The translations under genes and the position numbers were made by a program. Below are positions 10,197 through 17,672 of a DNA stretch of 64,000 nt, one piece after another (the stretch's first letter is position 1; each line of letters starts with the position of its first letter). This DNA is from Acidobacteriota bacterium (GTDB lineage Bacteria > Acidobacteriota > Terriglobia > Bryobacterales > Bryobacteraceae): contig JAFDVZ010000003.1 of assembly GCA_018268715.1 (NCBI GenBank), forward strand, positions 248,001-312,000, given 5' to 3'. The notes under the pieces are model-generated. The model did no database searches. It was not told where the DNA came from and saw only the letters and a list, made by a program, of their open reading frames with translations.

Positions 10197-11504
10197 CTAT
10201 GCGTCGCGCTTGCTCCAGTGGCCGCGCGTGAAATCGGGGAACTGCTGCGGCGCGCTTCCGTGCGCCACGGAGGCTTCGCTCAGCGGCGCGGGCGCGCTCC
10301 AGGACGCGGCGTCATAGACGTCCATGTCCGGTACAAGGCCCTGCTGCACGCACTGGATCAGGCGGTACACCATGATGAAGTCCATGCCGCCGTGGCCGCC
10401 GAGCTTGCGCGCCAGTTCCCCTTGCTTGGTCCAGAACGGATGCTCGTACTTGGCCTTGTAAGGATCGATCGGGCCCCATTCGTCCTTGCCGGTCCCGTCG
10501 ACGAAAATGCGCGCCGGGTAATCCTTGAAGATGCCCTTCGTGCCCGCGATCATGTTGATGCGGTCGTAGGGTTCGGGCGAACTGACGTTGTGTTCGAGCG
10601 TGATGATCCGGCCCTTGGCGGTCTTGATCAGGCTGGTGTTCTGATCGCCGCACTTGTAGGTTTCCTTGCGGCGCGGATCGTCGGCGGGCGTGGTGGAGTC
10701 GCGATAGTGAGCGAGCGAGAGGGCCGGAGAACTCATCGACACCATGTACTCGAAGCGGTCGCCGCGATTGATGTCCATGTACTTCGCCACCGGTCCCAGG
10801 CCGTGGGTCGGATAGAGATTGCCGTTGCGCTTCCAGTGTTCAGCCCGCCGCCACATGCCCTCGCCTTCGGCCGAAAACAGGATCGAACGCAGATCGTGAT
10901 CGTAGGCCGCGCCGCCGTGAGTCAACTCGCCGAGCACGCCGTCGTGCACCAGGTTGTTGATCAGCATCTCGTTGTAGCCATAGCAGCAGTTCTCAAGCTG
11001 GATGCAGTGGCGGCCCGTCTTCTCCGATGTGTTCACCAGGTCCCAGCATTCCTGGATGGTGTTGGCGGCCGGCACTTCCACCACCACATGCTTGCCATGC
11101 GTCATGGCGTAGACGGCCATGGGCACGTGCCAGTTCCAGGGGGTCGCGATGCAGATCAGGTCGATGTCTTCGCGCTTGCACAGGGCTTCAAAAGCGTGAT
11201 CGCCCGCGCTGTAAACCGTCGCCGCGGGCAGGCCCGCCTTGTCGAGCATCTTGGCGGAGCGATCGATCGATTCCTTGGAAATGTCGCACAGGGCCGTGAC
11301 GCTGACGCCGTCCACCGCCGTGAAGTTCTGAAGCTGGCTGCGTCCACGGCCTCCCACGCCGATGAATCCCATGCGGACCAGCGGTTTCTTGTCAAACGGC
11401 ACGCCAATCATCGACTTCTGGCCGGGCGGCTGAGCCTGGGCGGCAGCGGCGGCGAAGGGAGCAAGGGAGGCGAAGCGAAGCAGGTCGCGACGAGAGGCGT
11501 TCAT
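10197..11504 (-). CDS. Tat-exported Gfo/Idh/MocA-family oxidoreductase
   Basis: The 435-aa protein starts at the ATG 11504, which begins a twin-arginine signal (MNASRRDLLRFASLAP, then an Ala-rich stretch ending AAAQAQ). The mature part has a Rossmann motif GFIGVGGRGRSQ, the active-site region HVVVEVPAANTIQE (Glu replaces the Lys usual in EKP) and a long C-terminal domain. Tat export fits a protein that folds with its cofactor before secretion, as in glucose-fructose oxidoreductase and acidobacterial/planctomycete glycoside-modifying relatives. The reading frame stays open far upstream of the start, but that part overlaps another gene and is not used. Confidence 0.88.
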   Translation of the reverse strand: MNASRRDLLRFASLAPFAAAAAQAQPPGQKSMIGVPFDKKPLVRMGFIGVGGRGRSQLQNFTAVDGVSVTALCDISKESIDRSAKMLDKAGLPAATVYSAGDHAFEALCKREDIDLICIATPWNWHVPMAVYAMTHGKHVVVEVPAANTIQECWDLVNTSEKTGRHCIQLENCCYGYNEMLINNLVHDGVLGELTHGGAAYDHDLRSILFSAEGEGMWRRAEHWKRNGNLYPTHGLGPVAKYMDINRGDRFEYMVSMSSPALSLAHYRDSTTPADDPRRKETYKCGDQNTSLIKTAKGRIITLEHNVSSPEPYDRINMIAGTKGIFKDYPARIFVDGTGKDEWGPIDPYKAKYEHPFWTKQGELARKLGGHGGMDFIMVYRLIQCVQQGLVPDMDVYDAASWSAPAPLSEASVAHGSAPQQFPDFTRGHWSKRDA

Positions 11505-11544
11505 GGTTGGATCGTACAACAATTCGCCGGGGGCGGGCCGTGGT

Positions 11545-12246
11545 TCAGTCCGCGTTGAAGTCGTGGATGTCGCGAATTTCGGAGAGCCCGTCGCGGCCGG
11601 CCACGCCCGTCCGCAGGCAGCCGGACTCGGTCCAGACCAGCCGGCGGCGGTCCCACTCGGCCCATTCCCAGGACGGGCGGACGATGGTGGATGAACCGGC
11701 GCGCCGCAGTTCGTAGCCGCCGCGCCAGCCGGTTCTGCGAAGCGTCCAGCCGCCCTCGATCGGTTTGTCGAAGACTCCGCCGCCTTGTGGCGTCCAGCCG
11801 TCACGCTCCATTCGCGACTGCTTCGGCGGGCAGGGATCGCGGCGCAGACCCGATTGGTCGCGCAGGCGCTCGGTGTTGCGATCGGCCTCCAGCCAGTACG
11901 ACAGGTTCGACGTGAAGAACCCGCCCCCGGCCCAGGTGTCGCCCTGTCCCCAAAGAGCGGTAGCCGATAGCAAGGGCACGCGCGCAATGGCGATCCATGT
12001 GCCGCGCGTTTCGGCGATGGCCCAGCGCACGCCGCCCATGGCGAAGTAGATCCAGTGGCGGCCGTCGGGCGATATGTCGGAACGGTCAGCGAACAGGCGT
12101 CCCCTGAACCACTGGCCCGGTTCGAACTCGTCGCGATCCCTTCGCCATAGGATGACCCGCACGACCCTGGATGGTCCACGACGCAGCACCAGCCCGACCG
12201 GCGCCGCCGAGGCCAGCAGCAGCTGTAATCGAGGTGGAGGCGCCAT
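11545..12246 (-). CDS. Hypothetical protein, Trp-rich
   Basis: I do not recognise this 233-aa protein. It is rich in Trp, Arg and Gly, with segments such as SPDGRHWIYFAMGG, GTWIAIARVPLL and SWEWAEWDRRRLVW that look like beta-strands. An N-terminal hydrophobic stretch (LQLLLASAAPVGLVL) could be a weak signal or anchor. It has neither the charge pattern nor the repetitiveness of a frame shadow, and no other frame here is better. It lies 40 nt upstream of the Tat oxidoreductase on the same strand and may be co-transcribed with it. Confidence 0.6.
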   Translation of the reverse strand: MAPPPRLQLLLASAAPVGLVLRRGPSRVVRVILWRRDRDEFEPGQWFRGRLFADRSDISPDGRHWIYFAMGGVRWAIAETRGTWIAIARVPLLSATALWGQGDTWAGGGFFTSNLSYWLEADRNTERLRDQSGLRRDPCPPKQSRMERDGWTPQGGGVFDKPIEGGWTLRRTGWRGGYELRRAGSSTIVRPSWEWAEWDRRRLVWTESGCLRTGVAGRDGLSEIRDIHDFNAD

Positions 12247-12293
12247 CGCGATTATGATAGGACACCCGCGCCGTTGACGGGCATAATAGAACC

Positions 12294-12956
12294 GTGGACT
12301 TTCAGTTGAATCCCGTCGAGGTCCGGGTGATCGGATGTCTCCTTGAAAAGGACATCACCACGCCCGAATACTATCCGATGACCTTGAACGCACTCGTCAA
12401 CGCCTGCAATCAGAAATCGAATCGCGACCCGGTGGTCAGCTTCGACGAACCGACCGTCAATGAGGCGCTGACATCCCTGCGGCAAAAGGGCCTTTCGGGC
12501 ATCGTCACGGGCCCGGGGAATCGCGTCCCGAAGTTCACGCACCGTTTGTCGGAACGATTGAACCTGGGCCGGCGGGAGCACGCCCTGCTGACGGAGCTGA
12601 TGCTGCGCGGCTATCAGACGGTGGGCGAGCTCCGCACGCGCGGGGCGCGCATGTACGACTTCTCGGATCTCGACGAGGCGGACGCCTGCCTGCGCGCGAT
12701 GATGGAGCGCGAATCCGGCGCGTTAGTGACGCAGATGCCGCACCGGCCCGGCACGAAGGAAGTCCGCTGGGCCCATCTGCTGGGAGGCGCGCCGGAGCCG
12801 GAAACATTCGACGCCGCACCTGTCGCATCGTTCGTCCATGCCTCGACCGGGGCTGCCGACCGCATCGCCGCGCTCGAGGCCGAAACGGCCGCTTTGCGCG
12901 CCGAAATCGAAGGCCTGAAGGCGCAGTTCGCCGAGTTCCGGAAGCAGTTCGAATAA
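12294..12956 (+). CDS. yceH: YceH family protein (DUF480)
   Basis: The 220-aa protein begins at a GTG with MDFQLNPVEVRVIGCLLEKD and continues with TTPEYYPMTLNALVNACNQKSNRDP. This is the hallmark N-terminus of the YceH/DUF480 family, which has two winged-helix domains. The second half (LNLGRREHALLTELMLRGYQTVGELRTRG) matches the second wing, and the C-terminus is a short coiled coil (IAALEAETAALRAEIEGLKAQF). The cellular role of the family is not firmly known. It precedes a hydrolase gene by 3 nt. Confidence 0.92.
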   Translation: MDFQLNPVEVRVIGCLLEKDITTPEYYPMTLNALVNACNQKSNRDPVVSFDEPTVNEALTSLRQKGLSGIVTGPGNRVPKFTHRLSERLNLGRREHALLTELMLRGYQTVGELRTRGARMYDFSDLDEADACLRAMMERESGALVTQMPHRPGTKEVRWAHLLGGAPEPETFDAAPVASFVHASTGAADRIAALEAETAALRAEIEGLKAQFAEFRKQFE

Positions 12957-12959
12957 CTC

Positions 12960-13805
12960 ATGGTCGCCCTGCCTCTGCTCGTCGCGCTTGCCCTCGATCC
13001 CACGGCGTTCGATTACGACCGCTCGCGGCCCACGGCCATCGAAACCCGGTCCGACGCGGTCGAGCAGCACGCGCGGGTTCGCGACATTACCTTTGCGGGC
13101 GCGTCGGGTGGACGCACGGCGGCCTATCTGGTGACGCCGGTCAAGGGGCGCAAGGGACCGGGCATTTTGTTCGTTCACTGGTATGAGCCTGAGGCGAAGG
13201 ACTCCAACCGTACGCAGTTTCTGGCCCAGGCGATCGAGTTGGCGCGCGGCGGCGCGACCTCGTTGCTGGTTGAGACCATGTGGTCGGATCCGGAATGGTT
13301 CCCCAAGCGGCGCCGCGCCGACGACTATGCGAACTCGATCCGCCAGGTGAAGGAGTTGCGGTGGGCGCTGGACGTGTTGATGGCGCAGCCCGGCGTCGAC
13401 CCGAAGCGCATCGCCTATGTCGGGCACGATTTCGGGGCGATGTATGGCGCGGTGCTGGCGGGCGTCGACAAACGTCCGCGGGCGTGGGCGTTGCAGGCGG
13501 GCACGACGTCGTTCAGCCACTGGTACCTGCTTGGCGAGAAGTTGGACGCGGCGGCGAAGCAGAAGGTAATCGACACGCTGGCGCCGCTCGATCCGGCCGC
13601 CCACATCGGGAAGGCGGCGCCCTCGCCGATCCTGCTCCAGTTCGCCCGCAAGGACCCGTACGTCACCGAGGCGCGCGCCCGGGACTTCTTCGCCGCGGCG
13701 GGGGAGCCCAAGACGATGCTGTGGTACGAGGCGGGTCATGGCCTGAATGAACAGGCCGTCAGAGACCGTCAGGCGTGGCTGAAGAAGGCCCTGCGAATCC
13801 GATGA
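12960..13805 (+). CDS. Exported dienelactone-hydrolase-like alpha/beta hydrolase
   Basis: The 281-aa protein has a short hydrophobic N-terminus, possibly a signal, and an alpha/beta-hydrolase fold. The nucleophile elbow reads VGHDFGAMYG, with Asp157 where serine or cysteine is usual. His260 (EAGHGLNE) and Asp232 (ARKDPYV) are in place for the rest of a triad. An Asp nucleophile is typical of haloalkane dehalogenases and epoxide hydrolases, although the overall length and context look like the DLH family. The substrate is unknown. It overlaps the next gene by ATGA. Confidence 0.8.
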   Translation: MVALPLLVALALDPTAFDYDRSRPTAIETRSDAVEQHARVRDITFAGASGGRTAAYLVTPVKGRKGPGILFVHWYEPEAKDSNRTQFLAQAIELARGGATSLLVETMWSDPEWFPKRRRADDYANSIRQVKELRWALDVLMAQPGVDPKRIAYVGHDFGAMYGAVLAGVDKRPRAWALQAGTTSFSHWYLLGEKLDAAAKQKVIDTLAPLDPAAHIGKAAPSPILLQFARKDPYVTEARARDFFAAAGEPKTMLWYEAGHGLNEQAVRDRQAWLKKALRIR

Positions 13806-14509
13806 ACTGGCGCCGCGCGGTCCTGAGCCTGGTGCTGTTCGGCATCGGGTTCGGTTATGTCGAGGCGGCCATGGTGGTGTATCTTCGCCATATCTACGAC
13901 CCGGTGCGCCACGAGTTATACCCGACCGCTCCCAGCGGCGAGTTATTCCCGCTCATCACCTCCGATCAGTTAGCCGCGCAAGGCCCCGCCTATCAGCGGC
14001 TGTTGCTCACAGAGTTAGGACGCGAGTTCGCGACGCTGGTGATGCTGGGCGCGGCGGCGCTGGCGGTGAGTTCGAACTTCCGCCAGTGGATGGCTGGGTT
14101 CGTTTTGTCATTCGGCGTCTGGGACCTGACGTTCTACCTGGTCCTGAAACTGATCCTGGGATGGCCAGCCTCCTTCGCCACCTGGGATATTCTGTTCCTG
14201 CTGCCCGTGCCCTGGGCCGGGCCCGTGCTGTCCCCGGCGATCGTGGCGGCCACCATGATCTGGGCCGGCGTGGTGGTCCTGCGGCGCGAACTCAGCGGGC
14301 AACCGCTCCGCATCTCCGCCGCGAACTGGACGGCCATCGTCGCGGGAGGCGTCCTGCTGATGCTGGCCTTCATGTGGGACTGGCGCAACACCACCGCCGG
14401 ACACCCGCCGAATCCCTTCAACTGGCCGCTGTTCTGGGCTGGCGAAGGGCTGGGAGTCGCGGCGTTTCTCCATGCCTTGCGGCGCCGCACGATCGCCTAT
14501 ACTGCCTGA
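13802..14509 (+). CDS. Hypothetical multi-pass membrane protein
   Basis: The 235-aa protein starts at ATG 13802, overlapping the stop of the hydrolase (ATGA). At least five or six hydrophobic segments are visible, starting with VLSLVLFGIGFGYVEAAMVV and including VMLGAAALAV, VLSFGVWDLTFYLVL and AIVAGGVLLMLAFMWDW. No catalytic motif or named family is recognised. It is directly followed, with no gap, by a secreted hydrolase gene, so the three genes 12960-15175 form a translationally coupled set. Confidence 0.75.
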   Translation: MNWRRAVLSLVLFGIGFGYVEAAMVVYLRHIYDPVRHELYPTAPSGELFPLITSDQLAAQGPAYQRLLLTELGREFATLVMLGAAALAVSSNFRQWMAGFVLSFGVWDLTFYLVLKLILGWPASFATWDILFLLPVPWAGPVLSPAIVAATMIWAGVVVLRRELSGQPLRISAANWTAIVAGGVLLMLAFMWDWRNTTAGHPPNPFNWPLFWAGEGLGVAAFLHALRRRTIAYTA

Positions 14510-15175
14510 ATGCGCCTGTTTCTCGCGACCGCGGCGTTCGGCGTCCTCGCCTTCGGCCAGCAACACGTCACGCTGAAGGCCAGCGACGGCGGAGTGATCC
14601 AGGCCGACCTGTACGGGGCAGGGCCGCGCGGGCTGGTGCTGGCGCACGGCGGACGGTTCAACAAGGAGAGTTGGGCTCCGCAGGCGCGCGTCCTGGCCCA
14701 GAAGGGCTTTCGCGTGCTCGCACTGGACTTCCGCGGGTACGGCCAATCGCACGGTCCTGGCGACGGCGACTTCTTCCAGGCGCCGTTTCACCTGGACGCG
14801 CTGGCCGCCATCCGCCACCTGCGCGACACCGGCGCCACGTCCGTATCGTTGATGGGCGGCAGTTTCGGCGGAAACACCCTCGCCACGGCGGCCGAGGATC
14901 CGGCGGCGGGCGCCATCGACCGCATCGTCCTGCTGGCGGGCGGAGCCGGCGCCCATCCGGAACGGCTGCGGGGCCGGAAGCTGTTGATCATCGCTCGTAA
15001 CGACGCCAACGACGACGGGCCGCGACTGCCTCGTCTGCGCCCGGATTGGGACAAGGTCCCGGAGCCGAAGCGCCTGGTGATCGTCGATGGCTCCGCGCAC
15101 GCCCAGTTCCTGTTCGGCACGGACCAGGCGGAGCGCGTTCTGCACGAGATCGTGGCGTTTCTCACTGAACCTTGA
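14510..15175 (+). CDS. Exported alpha/beta hydrolase
   Basis: The 221-aa protein has a signal peptide (MRLFLATAAFGVLAFGQ) and a compact alpha/beta-hydrolase fold. It shows the oxyanion region LAHGGRFNKESW, the strand LDFRGYGQS, the nucleophile Ser118 in MGGSFGG and His197 in DGSAHAQ. It is probably a periplasmic esterase, lipase or peptidase-like enzyme of unknown substrate. The ATG begins immediately after the TGA of the upstream membrane-protein gene. Confidence 0.85.
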   Translation: MRLFLATAAFGVLAFGQQHVTLKASDGGVIQADLYGAGPRGLVLAHGGRFNKESWAPQARVLAQKGFRVLALDFRGYGQSHGPGDGDFFQAPFHLDALAAIRHLRDTGATSVSLMGGSFGGNTLATAAEDPAAGAIDRIVLLAGGAGAHPERLRGRKLLIIARNDANDDGPRLPRLRPDWDKVPEPKRLVIVDGSAHAQFLFGTDQAERVLHEIVAFLTEP

Positions 15176-15210
15176 TCAGCCGGACCGCGCGATGACGTCC
15201 GCAGGCGCTG

Positions 15211-16377
15211 CTAGGCGGCCCGCTTTCTCCAGCGCCATCCAATCGCCATCAGGGCCAGTCCGCTGACCGCCATTCCGATGGTGGACGGCTCCGGCACGGC
15301 CGACGGCGGAGTATCCGGCGGAGTCACGGGCGGCAGGTCGGGAGGCGTCGTCGGAGGAGTATCCGGCGGCGGCGTGTTCGGCGGCGTGTCCGGGGGCGTC
15401 GTGGTTGGAGTCGACGGCGGGACGCCCGGCGGCGTTGTCGGCGTCGTCGGAGTGGTCGGCGTGGTCGGGATCGTCGGCGGCACGGGCGTCAACGGCACGG
15501 TCGGAACCGGCGTTCCCGGCGGAATCGTAACGACCAGCGTAGTGGTGATCGGCGTGAACGGGGTCGTTGTGGTGGGCGTGACGCTCGACGGAGGCGTCAC
15601 CACAATCGGCGGCGACACGATCGTCGTCGAGGACGGCCCGGGATAGAGGACCACGCCAAGGAACGGCTGATTGTACTCCTGGCCGCCGAGCGTCCCCGCC
15701 GCTCCCCCGCCGCCGCCCATCGCGCCGCCTCCTCCGCCAAGGCCGGGCGGTGCGTAGGCCCCGGGGCCGCCGGGAGGCGCCACGACGTTCGCCAGCACGG
15801 AGGTCGGATTCGGCGACACCCAGTTCTGGAAATCGGTGGTGAGCGACACGCCAGGAATCGGCATCTCGTCGAGCGATTGGCCTCGCACCAACGCCGTGTT
15901 CAGCTGGGCGGTGGTGGGTTCATCCTCGGGCGTGGGCAACACCGGGCCGCGAGGCTCCCAGGAGATGCGGTTGCCGCAACGGGCGCGAATGGTGTTCGAA
16001 CCGTCAGAGAGCACGCGCTCGCCCTTCGGCAAACCGACGCGCTGCGAGGTCCAGTAAATCTGGCCGTGTTTGCGGAACGAGACATACGCCGAGGTCGCCT
16101 CCCGCAACCGCACCGTCTGTAGTCGGGCCACTTCGATGCCCTCGTAGTGATCCTGCACCAGCGGATCGCGCACGATGGCGTCCTGGACGTCATCGGCGGA
16201 TTCCACGCCGCCCGCCACCACGGAGTAGGGATACACCACAGATCGCATATGCGCGGTAAAGTTCCGGCCGCTCGCGTCGAAGCCCTCCGGTTGCTGCCGG
16301 ATGGCCTGGCGTTTGTGCGTCCGGCAACCGGAAAGCAGAAGCGCCATCAGCATCGCCGCGATCAGGAGTTTGTGCAT
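15211..16377 (-). CDS. Surface protein with N-terminal lipobox and C-terminal PEP-CTERM sorting signal
   Basis: The N-terminus reads MHKLLIAAMLMALLLSGC, a signal peptide with a lipobox (LLSGC). The first half (to about residue 200) is an unnamed globular region. It is followed by a Gly-rich patch and a long low-complexity Thr/Pro repeat (TPTTPTTPTTPPG, PPDTPPNTPP). The C-terminus is VPEPSTIGMAVSGLAL plus WRWRKRAA, a canonical PEP-CTERM signal: VPEP, a hydrophobic helix and a basic end, as recognised by exosortase. Thr-rich stretches before PEP-CTERM are often glycosylation targets. Carrying both lipidation and PEP-CTERM signals is unusual. A GTG at 16386 is an alternative start. No exosortase gene is in this window. 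Confidence 0.85.
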   Translation of the reverse strand: MHKLLIAAMLMALLLSGCRTHKRQAIRQQPEGFDASGRNFTAHMRSVVYPYSVVAGGVESADDVQDAIVRDPLVQDHYEGIEVARLQTVRLREATSAYVSFRKHGQIYWTSQRVGLPKGERVLSDGSNTIRARCGNRISWEPRGPVLPTPEDEPTTAQLNTALVRGQSLDEMPIPGVSLTTDFQNWVSPNPTSVLANVVAPPGGPGAYAPPGLGGGGGAMGGGGGAAGTLGGQEYNQPFLGVVLYPGPSSTTIVSPPIVVTPPSSVTPTTTTPFTPITTTLVVTIPPGTPVPTVPLTPVPPTIPTTPTTPTTPTTPPGVPPSTPTTTPPDTPPNTPPPDTPPTTPPDLPPVTPPDTPPSAVPEPSTIGMAVSGLALMAIGWRWRKRAA

Positions 16378-16448
16378 CCGTCCCACAGCCTGATGCTACG
16401 CCGCGGCAGCTTAACAAACGATGGCGCGACGGTACCGCCGGCGGCTAC

Positions 16449-16484
16449 GTACTGTGGGGCTCAGTACTGGACCCTCCCGTACTG
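16449..16484. repeat. Three GTACTG direct repeats at 15-bp period
   Basis: GTACTG occurs at 16449, 16464 and 16479, exactly 15 bp apart. The repeats lie between the stop of the site-2 protease and the start of the PEP-CTERM lipoprotein gene on the minus strand, 72-107 bp upstream of that start. They could be binding sites for a regulator of the surface-protein gene. Confidence 0.5.
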
Positions 16485-16486
16485 GG

Positions 16487-17617
16487 TCACCCCTGGGCGG
16501 GGATTCCCGCCGGGTCCATCCCGAATCGGCGCAACAGGAGAAACTCCGACAGATTCTCGGTGGTCAGCAGGCCCAGCAGACGGTCGCCGTCCATCACCAG
16601 CGCGCTGGAGCCGGCCTGCGTCATGGAAGGCAGCGCTTCGGCCAGGTCGGCGTCTGGCGCAAGCCGCATGAAATCCCGCTCCATGGCGCTTGAGACATAG
16701 GCCTCCGGCCCTTCGGCGGCGAGCGCCCGCAGCAGCGCGTTGCGCGGCAACAGGCCGATGACCGCGGCGCCGTGCACCACCGGAAAATCCTGCTGGGAGG
16801 TGGCGAGCAGCAGATTCGCCGCGTCCCGAATGGTGCTGCCGTGCGGCAGCGTGTGGAATTCGGTCACCATGGCCGCACGCACGGGGATGCCCTGCGTAAG
16901 GGTGCGGCCCATGGCCGCGGCGCCCTCCTGCGCGGCGCCCAAATAGACGAAAAACGCGATGAAAACCAGCATGAACTGCATCGAAAGCAGCCCATAAAGC
17001 CCCATGCTGATGGCCAGCATCCGGCCTGCCCAGGCCGCCATCCGCGTCGCTTCGTCCACCGGTTTGAAACGCGCCAGCACGGCCCGCAGCACGCGCCCGC
17101 CGTCCATGGGGAAGGCCGGCAGCAGGTTGAAGGCGGCCAGCAGCAGGTTGCCCACCGCGATCCGCTCGGCCAAGTTCTCGTCCGACGGCTCAAACAGGCC
17201 GTCGATCGCCACCAGTTGGCGCGTGTAATAGAGATAGCCGAACAGTCCCGCGGCGATCAGGATGTTCACCAGCGGACCGGCGAGGGCGATCCACAACTCC
17301 TGCTTCGGCTCGGGATTCTTCTCCAGGCGCGCCACGCCCCCGATGGGGAACATCACCACTTCGAGCGTGCGAACGCCGTAGCGCCGGCCCACCAATGCGT
17401 GTCCTAACTCGTGCAATAACACGGAGGCGAACAGGCCGATCACATACAGCACATACACCAGGCTCGATTGCTTGCCGCCCAGTCCCATCACCGTCAGAAA
17501 GACGATCATCAGGACAAAGGTGAAGTGAAAGCGCACCGGCACGCCGAGCAGGCGAACGGCGCCGATCGTCCCCGCCACCGCCGGACTGTTAGCCCCGTTT
17601 CCCGAACTTGTGGGCAA
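16487..17617 (-). CDS. Site-2-type M50 metalloprotease with CBS pair
   Basis: The 376-aa membrane protease starts at TTG 17617, supported by a strong GGGAGG ribosome site. Residues 20-225 are multi-helical, with the zinc motif HELGH (H69, E70, H73) and the second zinc ligand region NLLPAFPMDGGRVLRA, both diagnostic for M50 site-2 proteases. Residues about 245-370 form two CBS motifs (PVRAAMVTEFHTL and the following repeat), which usually bind adenosyl ligands and regulate activity. It likely cleaves a membrane substrate such as an anti-sigma factor; the substrate is unknown. No PDZ domain is present, as in the Rv-type/SpoIVFB-CBS subgroup. Confidence 0.92.
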   Translation of the reverse strand: MPTSSGNGANSPAVAGTIGAVRLLGVPVRFHFTFVLMIVFLTVMGLGGKQSSLVYVLYVIGLFASVLLHELGHALVGRRYGVRTLEVVMFPIGGVARLEKNPEPKQELWIALAGPLVNILIAAGLFGYLYYTRQLVAIDGLFEPSDENLAERIAVGNLLLAAFNLLPAFPMDGGRVLRAVLARFKPVDEATRMAAWAGRMLAISMGLYGLLSMQFMLVFIAFFVYLGAAQEGAAAMGRTLTQGIPVRAAMVTEFHTLPHGSTIRDAANLLLATSQQDFPVVHGAAVIGLLPRNALLRALAAEGPEAYVSSAMERDFMRLAPDADLAEALPSMTQAGSSALVMDGDRLLGLLTTENLSEFLLLRRFGMDPAGIPAQG

Positions 17618-17623
17618 TCCTAT

Positions 17624-17629
17624 CCTCCC
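17624..17629 (-). promoter_or_regulatory. Strong ribosome binding site before TTG start
   Basis: GGGAGG on the minus strand lies 6 nt before TTG 17617 and decides this rare start for the M50 protease. Confidence 0.75.
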
Positions 17630-17672
17630 AACTCAACATATCAACCGCGGAGGCCGGCCGGAGTTTTACCGC

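Noticed and set aside
11505-12179. Upstream in-frame extension of the Tat oxidoreductase
   Set aside because: The frame is open but overlaps another same-strand gene and lacks any domain, whereas the internal ATG begins a clear twin-arginine signal.
15278-15646. Plus-strand Val/Gly-rich 122-codon frame
   Set aside because: It is antisense to the Thr/Pro repeat of the PEP-CTERM protein and arises from that repeat.
16149-16671. CRISPR array or tRNA genes in the window
   Set aside because: No array of identical repeats with spacers and no cloverleaf ending in CCA was found in this or any other gap; the Thr/Pro DNA repeat near 15.4 kb is coding.
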